Of a stretch of 64,000 nt of DNA, positions 44,668 to 58,000 are shown in pieces. This stretch comes from Pyrenopolyporus hunteri. Its lineage: Eukaryota; Ascomycota; Sordariomycetes; Xylariales; Hypoxylaceae. Each line of letters begins with the position of its first letter. Position 1 is the stretch's first letter. The stretch is from NCBI GenBank assembly GCA_902806595.1, contig CADCXC010000003.1, positions 868,001-932,000 on the forward strand, read 5' to 3'. The translations under genes were made by a program, and so were the position numbers. Under the pieces are notes generated by a model. That model made no database searches, was not told the DNA's origin, and saw only the letters and a program-made list of their open reading frames with translations.

Positions 44668-46842
44668 AAAATAGGTACATAGTTGAGAGAAGGACGACGA
44701 GGAGTATAAGGGGAAGATGAATTCCCGTCGTATTTACAACACTTAATAGGACAACACTTAATGGGTGACTCGTCACGATTCGTCCGGGAAAGTGATATTC
44801 CAACACCGCATTATCTTTGATCGTTCCATTCCTGCTCTCTATGGTCACTAGGAAAAGGGGTACTTCAGCCACAGATGGCATACACAGTGAGTGAGGTGTG
44901 GCGTATATATGTGGCTGATATCCTCCATAGATTCAATTTATCTCTTCCCTTTCTCCTACCTTTCTAAACATGAGGTTGCTCTGGTTAGGGTAGCAATTAT
45001 GCCGAGTTTTGATATTTGCCAGTTACATGACACATACCCATAGGTAGGTACCTAGGCTGTAGTTGGAATTGTTTTTTTTTTTTTCAATTTAGTCACTTTA
45101 TTTTTCTTCAAAAAAGAACATAAAATAAATTATCTGACAAGAGTTGTATTCGATGTGGCCTAGGATGTGACAGTGCCACGAGGATAAGTGGCCCTTCAGT
45201 GACGCGCCCAATTAATCAACGCTATGCGCGTGCGCCACGGTATTGTACGTGCACAAGCCGGCATATGTGCTGCAGAGGTTTCCTATTTCGGACAATGGTT
45301 CCGCTGAAGATGTGGTAAAGATGTACTGTGGGGAGGGCTTAGGTACGTAGGTAGGTAGGTAGGTACCTATTCAGAAAGATTATAGGTACTGAAAATCACT
45401 GACCTTGGGCTCAGTCAGCCTACATAGGGAATACAACATCAAATTACCCCTCTATAATATACAGTGCCTATAGCGTACAAGACTTACATAACCTCATTTC
45501 TCGCCACACTCCATCGCTTCCCTGCACGCCGCCCGACAACCTGAACTACCTACATGAATCGTCCCATCTCATAGCTGGACCAAGTGTCACCCACCCACCC
45601 TCAGAGACAACCCCCCGGCAAAGCCGGTAGGTACGTAATCAAAACGACCTGATTTTAGTTTTGAAAATCCTTCTATATATTGAACTCGTATGGTCCTTAA
45701 GATAGCGACTTTCTTATCTAGGCCTGACGGAATTTTATAGTCTAAACGAGCTTAGCTCCGGTAAAGGATTTATACACGGTAGCTCGGCTCCGAATTTGGC
45801 CCCATGGTCCGGGGGTATTGATCGATAAACACCCTTCTTCTTCCTCATTTGATAGCAGGCGTCACCTCAGCCTTGATCTTAACAGTCTGAGCCAAGCGTC
45901 GAGCTTGACGGCCACAGGCGGATTCATGCCAAGAGAATATTTTCACCAACCTGCATATCACTGAGATGGAGGGGATAACGCCACGTGAGGCTATCGAAGG
46001 ATTAGATGGCGGACGATCAAATCATCATACGCAACCGGTCCCATACGCACTCGTTCCCAACACACAGTCGTACGACGCCCGAGACGGCCCAGGGCCTAAG
46101 TTATATACCCTGTAGCTCCCTCTTTCGAAAGAAGAAGGAGGACACATTGATGTTAGGACCGGAGAGAATTAAGTAGTAGTTGACTTGATCTATTCCAAAC
46201 CCTTACAAACTCTCGTCGCAGCCGAATACCGCGTGCTGACATATCACGACTTCTCGAGTCAAGGTGTGGTAGGTACTTCGCTAGTTAGCTCTCACGAATC
46301 CCAATGTTACTGTAGCTATGAATTTCCTGCAGAGCTGACTGTACGTTGGCAGCGAGACCTGCAGGATTTCATTGCACGTTCTGCGGTGCGACACGAGAGC
46401 CTAGTCGGGCTTGTGCGCGGCTATTATATGAATGATAAAAAATCCTACAATGAAACATCGAAACGGTGTAGTGTGGCGATCTCATTTGCATTGGTTGACA
46501 CTTGAGGTCATTGTTAGTTAACCACCTCTATACCTACCTACCCAATTGAGAGAGTCGCCGTCTAGAATGAGCAATCTTATATTATGAACCTACAGTCAAT
46601 CCATAACAATCCTGCGTGCTTCCGCCGTTATCTTGAAGAAGTTCCGACTTGAGCGGGTTCCCGGGGATATTCTTTCCTGTCTATAAGTCTCCGTATCGAA
46701 CTCCGTAGGGTTTGTGCCGTTGACGCTTATCGACCAGTTCGTGTCACAAGCAGCTCCGTGTCACGAACAGCTCCATCTGTTGCTCGCATCCGTTTCACTT
46801 CCTGAGTGACACCTACAAGTCGCGCATGAGAGCAGCCGAATA
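44668..46842. other. Intergenic region with microsatellites
   Basis: No supported gene over 2.2 kb. It holds a T13 run at about 45,072-45,084, TAGG/TACCTAGG motifs at about 45,038-45,056 and 45,344-45,367, and CT-rich DNA before the rhodopsin-domain gene. The frame at 46,185-46,505 (+) has no convincing protein features. Confidence 0.5.
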
Positions 46843-48326
46843 ATGTCGAATTCTACCTTGGACTTACTCGAGGGGCCCGCAGGGCCGCCTCCGCCGGGCG
46901 TCACACCGAACTTCGTCAACCCACCAAATCAAACTGTGGCCTCCTATGTTGTAGCCGGCGTTTGCATGGCCCTCACGACATTCGTAGTAGTTATTCGCAT
47001 TTACGCGAAAACGTACTGTCTAAAAGACGTTCGCCTTCCGGATAGTCAGTTATTACCCATATTCTTCGATATAAAAAGACTTCGCTAACATGGCTAATTA
47101 GTATTGACATTTATTGCATTTGTATGCAGTACCCCCTATAAACTAACCCCCCTGAATATGTACTGACCTGAGAAGGGGTTTCAATGCGGCTTCATATACG
47201 CGCTCGTCGACTGTATCTACGATGTCGGCTTTGTGGTTGACGTGTGGAATTACCAACTGAAGACTCTGCCGGCTTTTCTCTACGTAGGTTTTCAATGCGT
47301 AGATGCACCCCTACTTTGCTGACGATTCGTGTGTAGCCTTCCTACCTCATGGCCATCCTCTACTCGTTGGTACTTTTATTCTTAAAGAGCGCTATTTTGC
47401 TGGATTGGTGTCGCATACTGGTCCCTCAGGGGACCCGAAACTTTTTCTGGTGGACTTGCCAAATCCTCGCGGTGCTCAATGCGCTATTCTATCTCGCCGG
47501 TGTCTTCAGCTGGGTTTTTAGCTGCTCTCCCGTCAATATGTTTTGGACGCCCTGGCTCAACGGGAAGTGCGTGAATATGTTGGTTCTCGACGTGATCAAC
47601 GGCGTATTCAACCTGATAGTGGATCTTATCGCCTTCTTCCTCCCTCAACGGGTGATCTGGAATTTAAATTTGCCGGTTAAAAAACGCGTCGGCGTGTCTT
47701 TGATGTTTGGTATCGGCCTCATGTGGGTTTCCCTCTTCCTTCTATTACCTCGACGCCTCCGTTCTCGTACTAATCGTGGATTCGCGACAAACAGCACCTG
47801 CATCATTGCCGTTGTACGCATCCCTTATACTGTCCGGGCATACCTATCGAACAGCATTACATACGATCTTGGGATTCTTGACCTTTTGAGTCTCGGCGAG
47901 GTGACATGCGCATTCATCGTTTTTTGCGCGCCTTCGTCCCTCGTCGTATTCTCCCGCATCCCCGGGTCCACATTGTTCCCGTCTTTCAAATCGTGGTTCA
48001 GCTCTTTCTCATCGAAGCTGCGCAGCACCGAGGAAAAGAGCGCGAATTCCTGGACTTCCTCCGCTCTTTCTAGCCCTAACTCGAGGAAGGATTACAGTCA
48101 AATAAACCAATCTAAGCGTTCGCGGGAAGGCAGCGCTTTCGACAATAGTTCGACGGTGCATCAAGTTGAACTAGATCAGTTCAGATTCACCAACGACGAG
48201 GCTCCTATATTACGTACTGTTGATTTCACGGCATCGGCCGGTTACGAACCCCACGCTGTTGACGATCAATATAGTCGTCAACACCCGTGGGCAAACAAGT
48301 CACGCAACCCGCAATCCAATGTGTAA
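46843..48326 (+). CDS. Seven-helix rhodopsin-domain (SAT4-type) membrane protein
   Basis: Four exons, 46843-47044, 47102-47121, 47176-47283 and 47337-48326, give 439 residues. Exon 2 has only 20 nt, and each join restores the frame. Helix 1 is VASYVVAGVCMALTTFVVVI, ending in the RIYAK motif. The short exon supplies ILTFIAF of helix 2, and GFIYALVDCIYDVGF follows. YPSYLMAILYSLVLLFLKSA is the conserved helix 3 region. WFSC-type residues appear as WVFSCSPVNMFW, and DVINGVFNLIVDLIAFFLP and later helices complete the fold. The C-terminal 110 residues are Ser-rich and cytosolic. This fungal family (PF20684) includes Pth11-related receptors without the CFEM domain and proteins of unknown ligand. A sensory or transport role at the plasma membrane is plausible. 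Confidence 0.87.
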
Positions 48327-48846
48327 AGGGGCGCATTCGCTCTAAAATTGAGTGTACTATATCCATGATATCCTCTTTAGTTCCCTGGACGTGGTCCTAA
48401 CTGTACTATATTATTTCATTATTGGGGGTAATGGTGATGAAATTTGCGGCCATGTCTACGAATGGGGGGTCGGCGGGTATTGGTGCGCCAGGTTCCGGGC
48501 TCTTGGTTTCTGGTTGTCTTGGCTTTGCGTGCGGTATTGAATGCATGGTCTACCAGCATTTGGGGGTTGGATTTGATATCGAAAATGTAGGCTATGTATT
48601 GTACAATACAATTTAAAAGCCTAACGGCCTATTCAAACGTTCCCGCACTTTACGGTGGTTGCAACTTGACTGAATTCGAGAACATGATTGGTTCAATTCA
48701 TAAACGTTAAACGCTTCAGCATCCTACGGCGCCGTGGAATGAAACGATTCGATTTGGCGGTTGCGGTTGCGGTTGGCAAAAGTTCCCATGTCATTTGGAC
48801 CGGGGTAGAAGCACGGCATACTTGGCAGCAGATAGATAGCAACCCC
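48327..48846. other. Intergenic region between convergent genes
   Basis: 3' flanks of the rhodopsin-domain gene and the hydrolase. The frames at 48,352-48,616 (+) are Gly-rich chance frames. Confidence 0.55.
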
Positions 48847-49931
48847 TTAAGCTAGCGGCACCAGATCCTCGCCAAGGACGCTCGAAAGGAAATCCCTTAT
48901 ATGCTTGTTTGACTCCTCGGGCTTCTCGAGCAAAATCCAGTGGCGGGATTCGACAACTTCCTTCTTGAGACCCGCGGCGAAGTATCTCTCCGTCCCGTCC
49001 GCGAGACCGGGCGGCAGGAATCTATCATGCTTGGCCATGACAATCATGGCAGGTGTCTTGAACTTGAAGTCGGCGTGGTTCCGGGCGAAGGCGAGTTCGT
49101 CAGTACAGTTAAGTTCGTGCGTGCGATACCAATTACAGGGACCGCGAAGCCCATGGCGCGAATACTCTTGAACATAGTAGTCAAGCATCTCTTGGTTTAG
49201 CAGGGGTGATGCGCCGATCCGAGCCAGCCGATCTGGGTGAATACCGTTTCCAGGGTCGAACATGTGTTCCCCATCCGATGTGACCCCACCAAACATTCCG
49301 TTTATGAATCCAACCAGGTTTATGGGCGATCCGTCTACCGCAGCCTCGACCTTTCCAGCCCTGTTAGAAAGCTGGTATCGGAAGTGTGGCAGACGCTGAA
49401 CAAGCTCATCGAGAGTGGTAGCGTCCGGTGAGGCAGGGAGATACGGGAAGCAGAAGGCGAAGACCGCGCGGACAAGCTCCGGGTAGTACATGGCCATTCT
49501 CCAGACGAAGGCAGAGCCCCAATCGTGCCCACCGAGGATGACCGGTTGGTCTGTGTTGGCCTTGATAACTGTAGCGATATGCGAGGCCACCTTCTTCATC
49601 GTGTATTCGCCTGGGGAGTCAGGAGCAGAAGTCTGCCCGTAACCCAGCATGTCTGGAACAATCACTTCCAAACCCAAGGACACCAGGTAGGGGACTTGCT
49701 TACGCCACCCCATCCCGAGGTCAGGCCTACCCAAAATTTAGTAACTGAGTAGGTAACTACTGGCTGTTTATGATTGGGGGACAGGTGAGTGTACCAGCCA
49801 TGAATGAGGACAACTGTGCCCTTCGGCTTCCCCTCAGGCTTCGAAACAAAGTAATGATAGGTGTAATCCCCCACCGGCAGAAACCTATCCTCGATTCGCG
49901 GGTCGTTCGGGACCAAAGTATCGATACCCAT
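48847..49931 (-). CDS. Alpha/beta hydrolase of the epoxide hydrolase type
   Basis: Two exons, 49931-49795 and 49726-48847, encode 338 residues. The 68-nt intron (GTACAC...GTAG) splits the Trp codon of the oxyanion motif HGWPD (His44-Gly-Trp). GGHDWGS carries the nucleophilic Asp114, typical of epoxide hydrolases and haloalkane dehalogenases rather than esterases (which have Ser). The acid is probably Asp280 in MAKHDRFL and the catalytic His308 in SRHWILLEKPEE. The cap region contains DYYVQEYSRHGLRG, and an ENWYR-like CNWYR supplies the lid Tyr/Trp. The family opens epoxides to diols, cytosolic or microsomal. It is transcribed away from the PKS start 2.1 kb to the right, so the two may share a promoter region and pathway. 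Confidence 0.88.
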
Positions 49932-52024
49932 CTTCAGGATCAGAGTCTGAGTCGGTTGATCAACAGTAAACGGAAGTTTCTATTTTTGAATGAGTGTGAA
50001 TTTGTGACCAACTAACTCGTCTTCTTTGCTGCCACTGGTTGTTATTAATGGTGTTAGTGGGTTTAGGCGGGGGAATAGAGGGCGTGAGGGGCTAAGACGC
50101 CATTTAGTCTTGTTCCGGGGGTGTGGTGTAGCGCACAGTGTCTTATACCGCCCCTGTAGCCACTATAGGCAACTTGCCTAGGTAGACGGTTCTAGCCCAT
50201 ATCGTCGCTGGTACCTGGATGTCCTACGGATTATCCCGTTCGATATTGAAAGGAATGCCGATTTGACGGTTTTAGATACTCTCACAAAATATCCCCCCTT
50301 TTGGCCGTAGGGTATAGATTAGTATAGATTAGCACGTTATGATCCTTATTAGGTACCTACCTAGGTACCTACCTAGTTGTCCGCCCGGGTAGCCCCGTTT
50401 CGTAAAGTCCCTTGATGCACTGGCCCTACGTACATACCTATTTAGGTACCCGCCTACTTACCTATTTAGGTAACCTACACGGTCGCCGTTTGTGCCTCTA
50501 TCATATCATGAGGTTGCTTTGCCCGTTGACGCAAATGGCACGTAGTAACCATGGCCACGCGTTGCACTACTGTTCTTCACCAAGTTAATTTACCGAACCG
50601 CGCCGTATATCTACATCGCTAATAACCACCTACCTAGAACTACCTACCTAGGTAATAACTAAATGCTCTTAGTAGAGAATGCCGAAAGATATCAGGTACG
50701 TACCGTCACGGGACCGTCGCAAGACAATTTCAAGGTTACGCAATAGTTACGATATAGCAGTAACACTTATAACGACCGGTCTATAGTAATGAATAATCAC
50801 CATAACTTGTAATAATCGTGAACCCGGTAGCACAAAACAAGTAAATAATGTAGTAGCAAGAATGTGTACGGTAACAGCGAAGCGTGTGTAGATAACTCCG
50901 TGACTTGTTCCTTATAGGCCTAGGGTCCGATTCCTCGAATGTGACGGGGAAGAAAAAGAATGATCCATTGGGATGGAAACCGAATGCAATAAATATTTCA
51001 TAAAGGTACTGTCCCGGTACATGGTCACGTCCTAGAACGATACCTACCACCTAGGTACTCTTGTCCATTTCTTCGAAGCAGGTGATTTCGTAATAAAACC
51101 CGCCTCCGATCGAGCGTTTTCCGCAGTGATACTATATCTTCCCGCGACTTTCAAGCGGTGAACATATCGGCGGATCTTGATATGATTTCCGTCTAACAGA
51201 TACTCGGGATGCAGTCCGCATCGAGGACAGTGTATCAGTGTTGCAGCGATTATGGAGTTAAGGAAGGAATGCGCGAAGTTTCTACAGGGATAGTGAAGAT
51301 GCGAGTCATCTAGTTGGTTAGAAACGGCGATAAGCATACTTACACTACTTAAATCCCTCCTCGGTGGGTACAAATAAAGGTAAGCCTCCCAAGGCAAGAC
51401 TCGGGAGTTGGCCGAATCCCTGTAACCTTAAAGGGCAACTACGTCGAGATGTTGTATGTTATACTTAACTCACGAACTGGCCATTCGTGGATACCAAGGC
51501 GTCCCCAAGGTGAGCCGATCCCCGACTTGTTCCTGGGCGAGCTCCTCGAGTCTAGCAGCCTGCATACTCCGGATCCTTCTACGACGTCAACATGGGATTC
51601 CTTAACACCCATTTCCGCGAGAGTGGAGATCAGGCCATAGGCTCAGTAGTTTTGACTTCGTGTGAGGTATGCTCGTCTCCTCAGCCCCAACTTTTCACTA
51701 TATGATAGTCTTTGTAGGTTACCGGATGTTATTTTAATTCTACTCGATACTTAGGTAGGTAATACTAGCACTGGCTATGCATCTACGCGCGAAGGCGTGT
51801 AGCCACTCTTAGCATAGGTACCTAGCCGAAGGTGAAAATATAGGTCGAGGAAAATGCTAGGACTGCCAGGCTTGAATCTATAAAGGAGTCCATCTCTCCA
51901 GTCCCTACATGATTAATGATTTCTCTACCATTAATGGAAATATCTTCACCCCAGTCATCAAGTTGCTTCCCCTCGGGTGTCTTCCAGACTTCGATTATTA
52001 TCACAGGCGCTCATACCATTAACT
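49932..52024. other. Divergent intergenic region between hydrolase and PKS
   Basis: 2.1 kb separating two divergent starts. It is rich in TACCTAGGTA-type motifs (50,350-50,373; 50,448-50,470; 50,630-50,653; 51,040-51,058; 51,750-51,760). A frame at 51,044-51,397 (-) contains a CPRCG motif but has no supportable gene structure. Regulator-binding sites for the PKS may lie here; I cannot assign one. Confidence 0.5.
50350..50373. repeat. Self-complementary AGGTACCTACCTAGGTACCT repeat
   Basis: Overlapping palindromes built from GGTACC and CCTAGG. This is the longest of many copies of the motif dispersed over the intergenic DNA of this window. Confidence 0.8.
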
Positions 52025-55000
52025 ATGACTAACTATTCGCCAAATGGGCCGGAGCCCATTGCAGTAATAGGAATGGGTAAGGCTAGTGACATAGTAACGT
52101 CTGGGTTTATAGCTGATCACGAGTATCTTAGGTTGTCGTATGCCCGGGGATGTACGTAGTCCGTCCGACCTGTGGAAACTTATGATGTCCAAGAAACGAC
52201 CAAGCACAGCCAAAGTTCCCCCATCTAGATTCAACGGTATGTACCTATATATAAGCTAATCTAAGATTCAAAGCCCCTATTTCGTCACTTTTCCAAGATT
52301 TGTTTATACACCTACTAACCGCTAGTAGTAAGTGAGATAACACTCGCCATCTCTGCTTGCTCTAGAAAAGGGCCCCGGTCCTGGAGATGTCGATTTAGAA
52401 TACTAATATGAGATATTCCATACGCTAGATAGATGCCTACCTACACCCAAACAACGAACGTCCGGGGAGCTTCAACGTACCCGGTGGTTACTTTCTCGAA
52501 GATGACCTCGAAGGGTTCGATCCCGCCTTATTTGGCATATCCCCAATCGAGGCTATGTGGATGGACCCCCAGCAAAAGAGATTGCTGGAAGTAGTATACG
52601 AAGCCTTCGAGAGTAGTGGAACGACCCTCGAAGGCGTAGCTGGAGAGAAGGCCGGATGTTTTGTCGGATGTTTCACCAATGACTATCAGCAGATGGCAAA
52701 CAAGGAACCCGATTTCAGGCACGCCTACGCTACGAGCGGTATTGATAGCGGAGTCCTCGGGAACCGCATCAGCCATGTATTTGATCTGAAAGGGCCAAGG
52801 TATAGTAGTTACATCCATTGTATCTACCGTTGTTATATCAGGATCGCTCACTCTCTTCGTTAGCCTGACGGTGAACACTGCTTGTTCTTCGTCGCTCTAC
52901 GCGCTAGACCTTGCCTGCAAGGCGATTTCTTCGGGCGAGTGCGAAAGCGCCATCGTCGGGGGAACTAATCTCATCCTGACGGTTGACCAACATCTTAATA
53001 CAGCCAAGTTGGGCGTTCTCTCGCCAACAAATCAGTCGAGCCCGTTTGACGAGTCAGCAAATGGATACGCTCGAGCTGAAGCTATCGGGGCTCTTTATTT
53101 AAAGCCTTTCAGCGCAGCCATACGGGACGGCAACCCTATTCGCGCCCTTATCCGGTCAACTGCGTCTACTAGGTATGTTCCTCTTACCCAACAGACTACT
53201 ACGCCGTACCAACCAACATGATTCATAGCAACGGAAAACATGACAAGGGGATTACGTTCCCTAGCGTCACGGGCCAGAAGGATGTCATACACTTGGCCCA
53301 TAAGCTGGGCAATTTGAACCCAGATGAGACTAGTTACATAGAGTGTCACGGAACTGGCACCCCAGTCGGCGATCCGGTGGAAGTGAAGGCGATTCAGGAT
53401 GCTCTAGGCTCATCTCGGTCGAAAGATGCACCTATACTGATTGGAAGCGTATGTGTGCCGTTTTTTCTATCACCCATATCTTTCCCGTGGAAATGCTGAA
53501 AGATAAATCCAGGTGAAACCTAATATCGGCCATAGCGAATCTGCCAGCAGTATGGGAACGCTTATCAAAACGGTTATGGCGTTAGAGACGGGAATTATTC
53601 CCCCAACAGCAGGGGTCAACAAGCTTAGTCCAGCTAGTATGCAATTCCCCTCTCAGAGTCGTCAATATGCGGCGATTTCCCCCTTTTCGTGATTTCATGC
53701 TGGAGACTACAATATCCCTATACGAAACCCCTCTGGATGCCAGCTAATCACTCGTACTACTAGTTCCTTGGGATGATTATAACGTGAAGGTCGTTACTGA
53801 ACCCACTCACCTTCCCGTTCGGGGTTCAGTGAAGCGGATTGGTGTCAGTGCTTATGGCTACGGGGGAACAAATTCACACGCAGTCCTCGAGAGCGTGCAA
53901 TCATATGCACCCACTTACCCTCGGCGCAAGTTAGCACGTCATGGCGAAGGTGTGCCAAATGGGGTGTTGCATGCCGATATTGATGAGAATCACCCGCACC
54001 TGCTTGTATTCTCAGCCCATGACGACGACACGCTGAAAAACAATATCAGCGATATCGCAACCACATGCCGTAGCGCAGATCCTATTGACCTCGCATATAC
54101 ATTGGGCGTTCGACGGTCAAGGTTTCTCCGTAGGTCATTTGCTATCGGTTACAAGGCAAGCCTAGAATCCGATATCAAGACGGCTGCTACAGAAATATTC
54201 TCGGCTCAACCAGATAGCCCTGTATCGGCATTTGTATTCACTGGTAAGCTTGAAAGCCCCTAGCATCAATTAACCATGAACAGCTAGGTACTGACAAAAG
54301 ACTTGTTCAGGCCAAGGAGCGCAGTGGGCGCGGATGGGAGCCTCCCTATTTACCCATTTCCCAATTGTATTGCAAACGATACGAAAGCTTGATGAGCACC
54401 TAAGCAAGCTCAGAAGTCCACCATCATGGACCATTGAGGCTTTGTTGAATGAAGCCGAAGAAACTAGCCTAGTCAACGAGCCAGAGTACTCTCAACCCCT
54501 GACTACGGCGGTACAGATTGCGATTGTCGACCTGCTGAGCCATTGGGGTCTTAAACCGGCTGCCACCATTGGCCACTCTTCCGGTATATACTCAATCTCA
54601 CTCGTGTAAACGTGACGTGATTTCTAATTTCTTTTATAGGCGAGATCGGAGCAGCCTACGCCGCGGGATTTGTATCTGCGGAAAACGCAATAACCGTGGC
54701 CTACTTTCGCGGCAAAGTGGCAGCATCTCTTAGGACTGATGGCGCTATGCTTGCTGTCGGTCTTGGGAAAGAAGCTGTTACAGGCCACATCGAAAGAGAG
54801 GCTTTTTATGGAAAGGTGGTTGTAGGGTGTTGCAACTCCCCCAACAGCACCACTCTAAGTGGCGATAAGGAGGTTATCGAGAAACTCAAACAAATCTTCG
54901 ACCAGGAGAAAATATTTGCACGCATCGTCCGGACTGGAGGAAGGGCCTACCATTCGCATCATATGAAGGCGGCTGCCGCCAGATATGAAGCATACCTCCG

Positions 55001-58000
55001 AGACGAATCTATGACCGATCCCGGCACTGGCCACCGAGTTCCCATGTTCTCTACAGTGAGAACAGAGGTGATAGACGATCAAAAGCAGAGCATCCCCGAC
55101 CATTATTGGGTAGAGAATCTCAGCAACCCAGTCCTCTTTGACCAAGGCGTTACATACATGCTCAGCCAAATGCCGACCATAAATACGCTTATTGAAATCG
55201 GGCCTCATCCGGCCCTGGCAGGGCCGCTTCGGGAAATATTGCGGGCATGTAATAAGCCAAGTATTTCCTACGTATCGACGCTCAAGCGCAAGGAGAATGA
55301 CGCAGAGCAAGTACTTCGGCTAGCCGGTATTCTCTGGGCAAAGAACGCGCCTATTGACATAGGCGCAGTAACATGCGTTGAACAGATGTCATCTGATGGC
55401 ACCATTAAGAAACATACCGGATCGCTTCTGGTTGACCTTCCCCCTTACCATTGGACCTATACGAAGCCATGCTTAGCCGAGTCGCGGCTAAGCAAGGAAC
55501 ATCGTACCGTTAGAGAGCCACGACACGACATATTAGGTCGTCGGATGCCCGGAACGTCCGCACTAGAACCCACCTGGCGGAACGTATTGCGACAGAGAGA
55601 CTTACCGTGGCTATCACAGCATCGGCTCGGTACAGAAGTCATGTTGCCAGCCGCTGGTTATCTCGCACTTGCGATAGAGGCGATCTCGCAGATAAATTCC
55701 GAATCGGCCCAACCCCTAGCAATCAGTGACTACACCATCAGAGACGTCGTTCTTTCGGCCGCTACCGTCGTGCCGGATGACGACGCCGGAACTGAGACTA
55801 TGTTCAGTTTACGTCCTGTCGAAGGCAAACTGGAAATATCAAAGAACGGAAGAACAAGTCAATGGTACGAGTTCGTATCGTCGTGTTGCTCGTACGGCGC
55901 CTGGAGGGAAACTGCGCGAGGAAGGATTGGTCTGAATATAAAGAGCCGAGGCCGCCATCAGGGATTTCAAGGTCTCCCGGAATTAACCCAACCCGTGGAA
56001 CACGCTAAGTGGCTTGATAAATCCCGGGCGCTCGGTATCGACCTTGGACCGGCATTTCACCACATCGGGACCGTTTATACAGATGGCAAGACTCATAGTG
56101 CCAAGGGGGATATGGGGATTAGCCAGAGTTGCGGTCTTATGGATCACGAATCTCGGTACGTGCTTCATCCAACCGTCCTAGACTCCTGCCTCCAGTCCTG
56201 CCTCGAATCGGTGCACAAAGGCCTCCTTGATGAGTTCCGCTGCGGTTTTATCCCAACAAAATTCGCTGAGGTGACAGTCTTCCCCCCGTCAGCTGAGCAG
56301 CTGTCGGCTCGATGTTCCGTGCAGACCTGGTCGCCACATGTAGGGAACCGTTCGAGCACATTGAATGTACAACTGATTGATCATGATGGGGAACTGCTCG
56401 TGGACATAACCGATTACACATGCCTCCTCTATCCGACGGCTATCTCACAAGAAATGCAAGGCAATCTCAACAAAGATCTTTACACCAAATTGGACTTGGG
56501 GATCGACATTGATTATCTCAAATGGGCTAACGACGCCGGTGCGCTCTCGGATGACCCCGTACCTATAGTATTAGATGCTGTACTGCATAAAGACGCAGGA
56601 ACGCGCATCCTATGTATCGACAAGTCGCTGGATCTATCCTTCCTTTCTAGCCGCCCGAATATTAGATCCGACGTCGTATCCGTCTCGGTCGGAGACACTA
56701 CAGTAGAAGCACTGGCATTTGCGACTTCAAACCGCTTATCTAACGAGCCCGTCGAACATCGCGGCGCCTACGGGCTACTGATAGCGCCCAAGTTGGACCA
56801 AGGCGACACGCACGCCCTTCAGCAAATTCGACAATATTTAGCGCCGGGCGCCCGCCTATTGTATCCCATGGATAACGGCACCGCCGGTGGGTGGGACGCC
56901 TTCCTAAAAGCTAATGGGTTCTCCGGAGTCGATTGTGTTCTACCGCAAACCCTTATTGCGACGACAGCTATAGAACATGATACCAAGGTGAAAAGAGTTC
57001 TCCCGCCTGAGAATGAAGCCGTTCTTCTAGTTTATCGCGACTCACCAAGTCCTCTTCTATCCCAAGTGGACGAGAAGCTCAGGGGTATCGGCTACAACGT
57101 CCGCTCTGAGTCTATACGTTCACTCCCTAAATTATCTGGTGAGCGAGTGATCTTACTAGCCGACACCGAAGGGCCTTTACTCAACCACCTGGAGCAAAGC
57201 CACTTAAACGGGTTGAAAAATGTGATTGACGGTGCGGGATCGGTCGTATGGGTCACATGTGGCGGTCTGTACAAGGGTGATAGACCTGAGTACGCTATGA
57301 CCGTGGGCGCTGCGCGGACGATCCGCAACGAAAACGTTTCCTTAGACCTTGTGACTCTCGACTTCGACGAGGGGACAGCTTCCGAGTGTCGCGTTGCTGA
57401 TCTAATCGCTGATATCGTAGCTCGCCAACAGCAAAAAGGCACGGATGAAGAAACCGAATACTATATGAACAACGGCGTAGTCTTCATTGCACGACTGACC
57501 CCACATCACGATCTAAATCGGACTTTCGTACCCGATTCCGGCGAGACGACAACCGTTTCTCAGCGCGACCGGCCCTTCGTCAGGGCGGAGTATGAACATG
57601 GGACACTTGTGTATCGCGATGATTACGAACGAGGCCTGAAAACTCTCGGAGTAGATGAAGTTGAGGTACATGTAGCAGCTATCAGCCTCACACCAGACGA
57701 TGGAATCGATGACTCCCCCTTCCTAAATCACCAGTTGGCGGGAACGGTGGCCCGCGTTGGGCGGAATGTGCGCGGCCTCGAACCAGGTATGGAAGTCGTC
57801 GGTTTCGCACTTGACAGACTCGCAACGTTCCAGCGAACGTCGGCCGATCTTGTGCGCCCGGTGTCACCGAAGTTATCCTTGATAGAGGCGGCTCCTCTAC
57901 CTTCTGCCTTCAGTACCGCTATATATGCCCTCGAGGACCTTGCAAGAATGGAGCCCGACGATAATGTCTTAATCATCGACGGTATGGGAGCTGTCGGCCT

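Noticed and set aside
46185..46505. Plus-strand 106-residue frame
   Set aside because: No domain, no conserved-looking segments, and the ATG context and composition look random.
51044..51397. Minus-strand 117-residue frame with a CPRCG motif
   Set aside because: A single CxxC-like motif with no partner, no domain and no supported start; could be a gene relic but not supportable.
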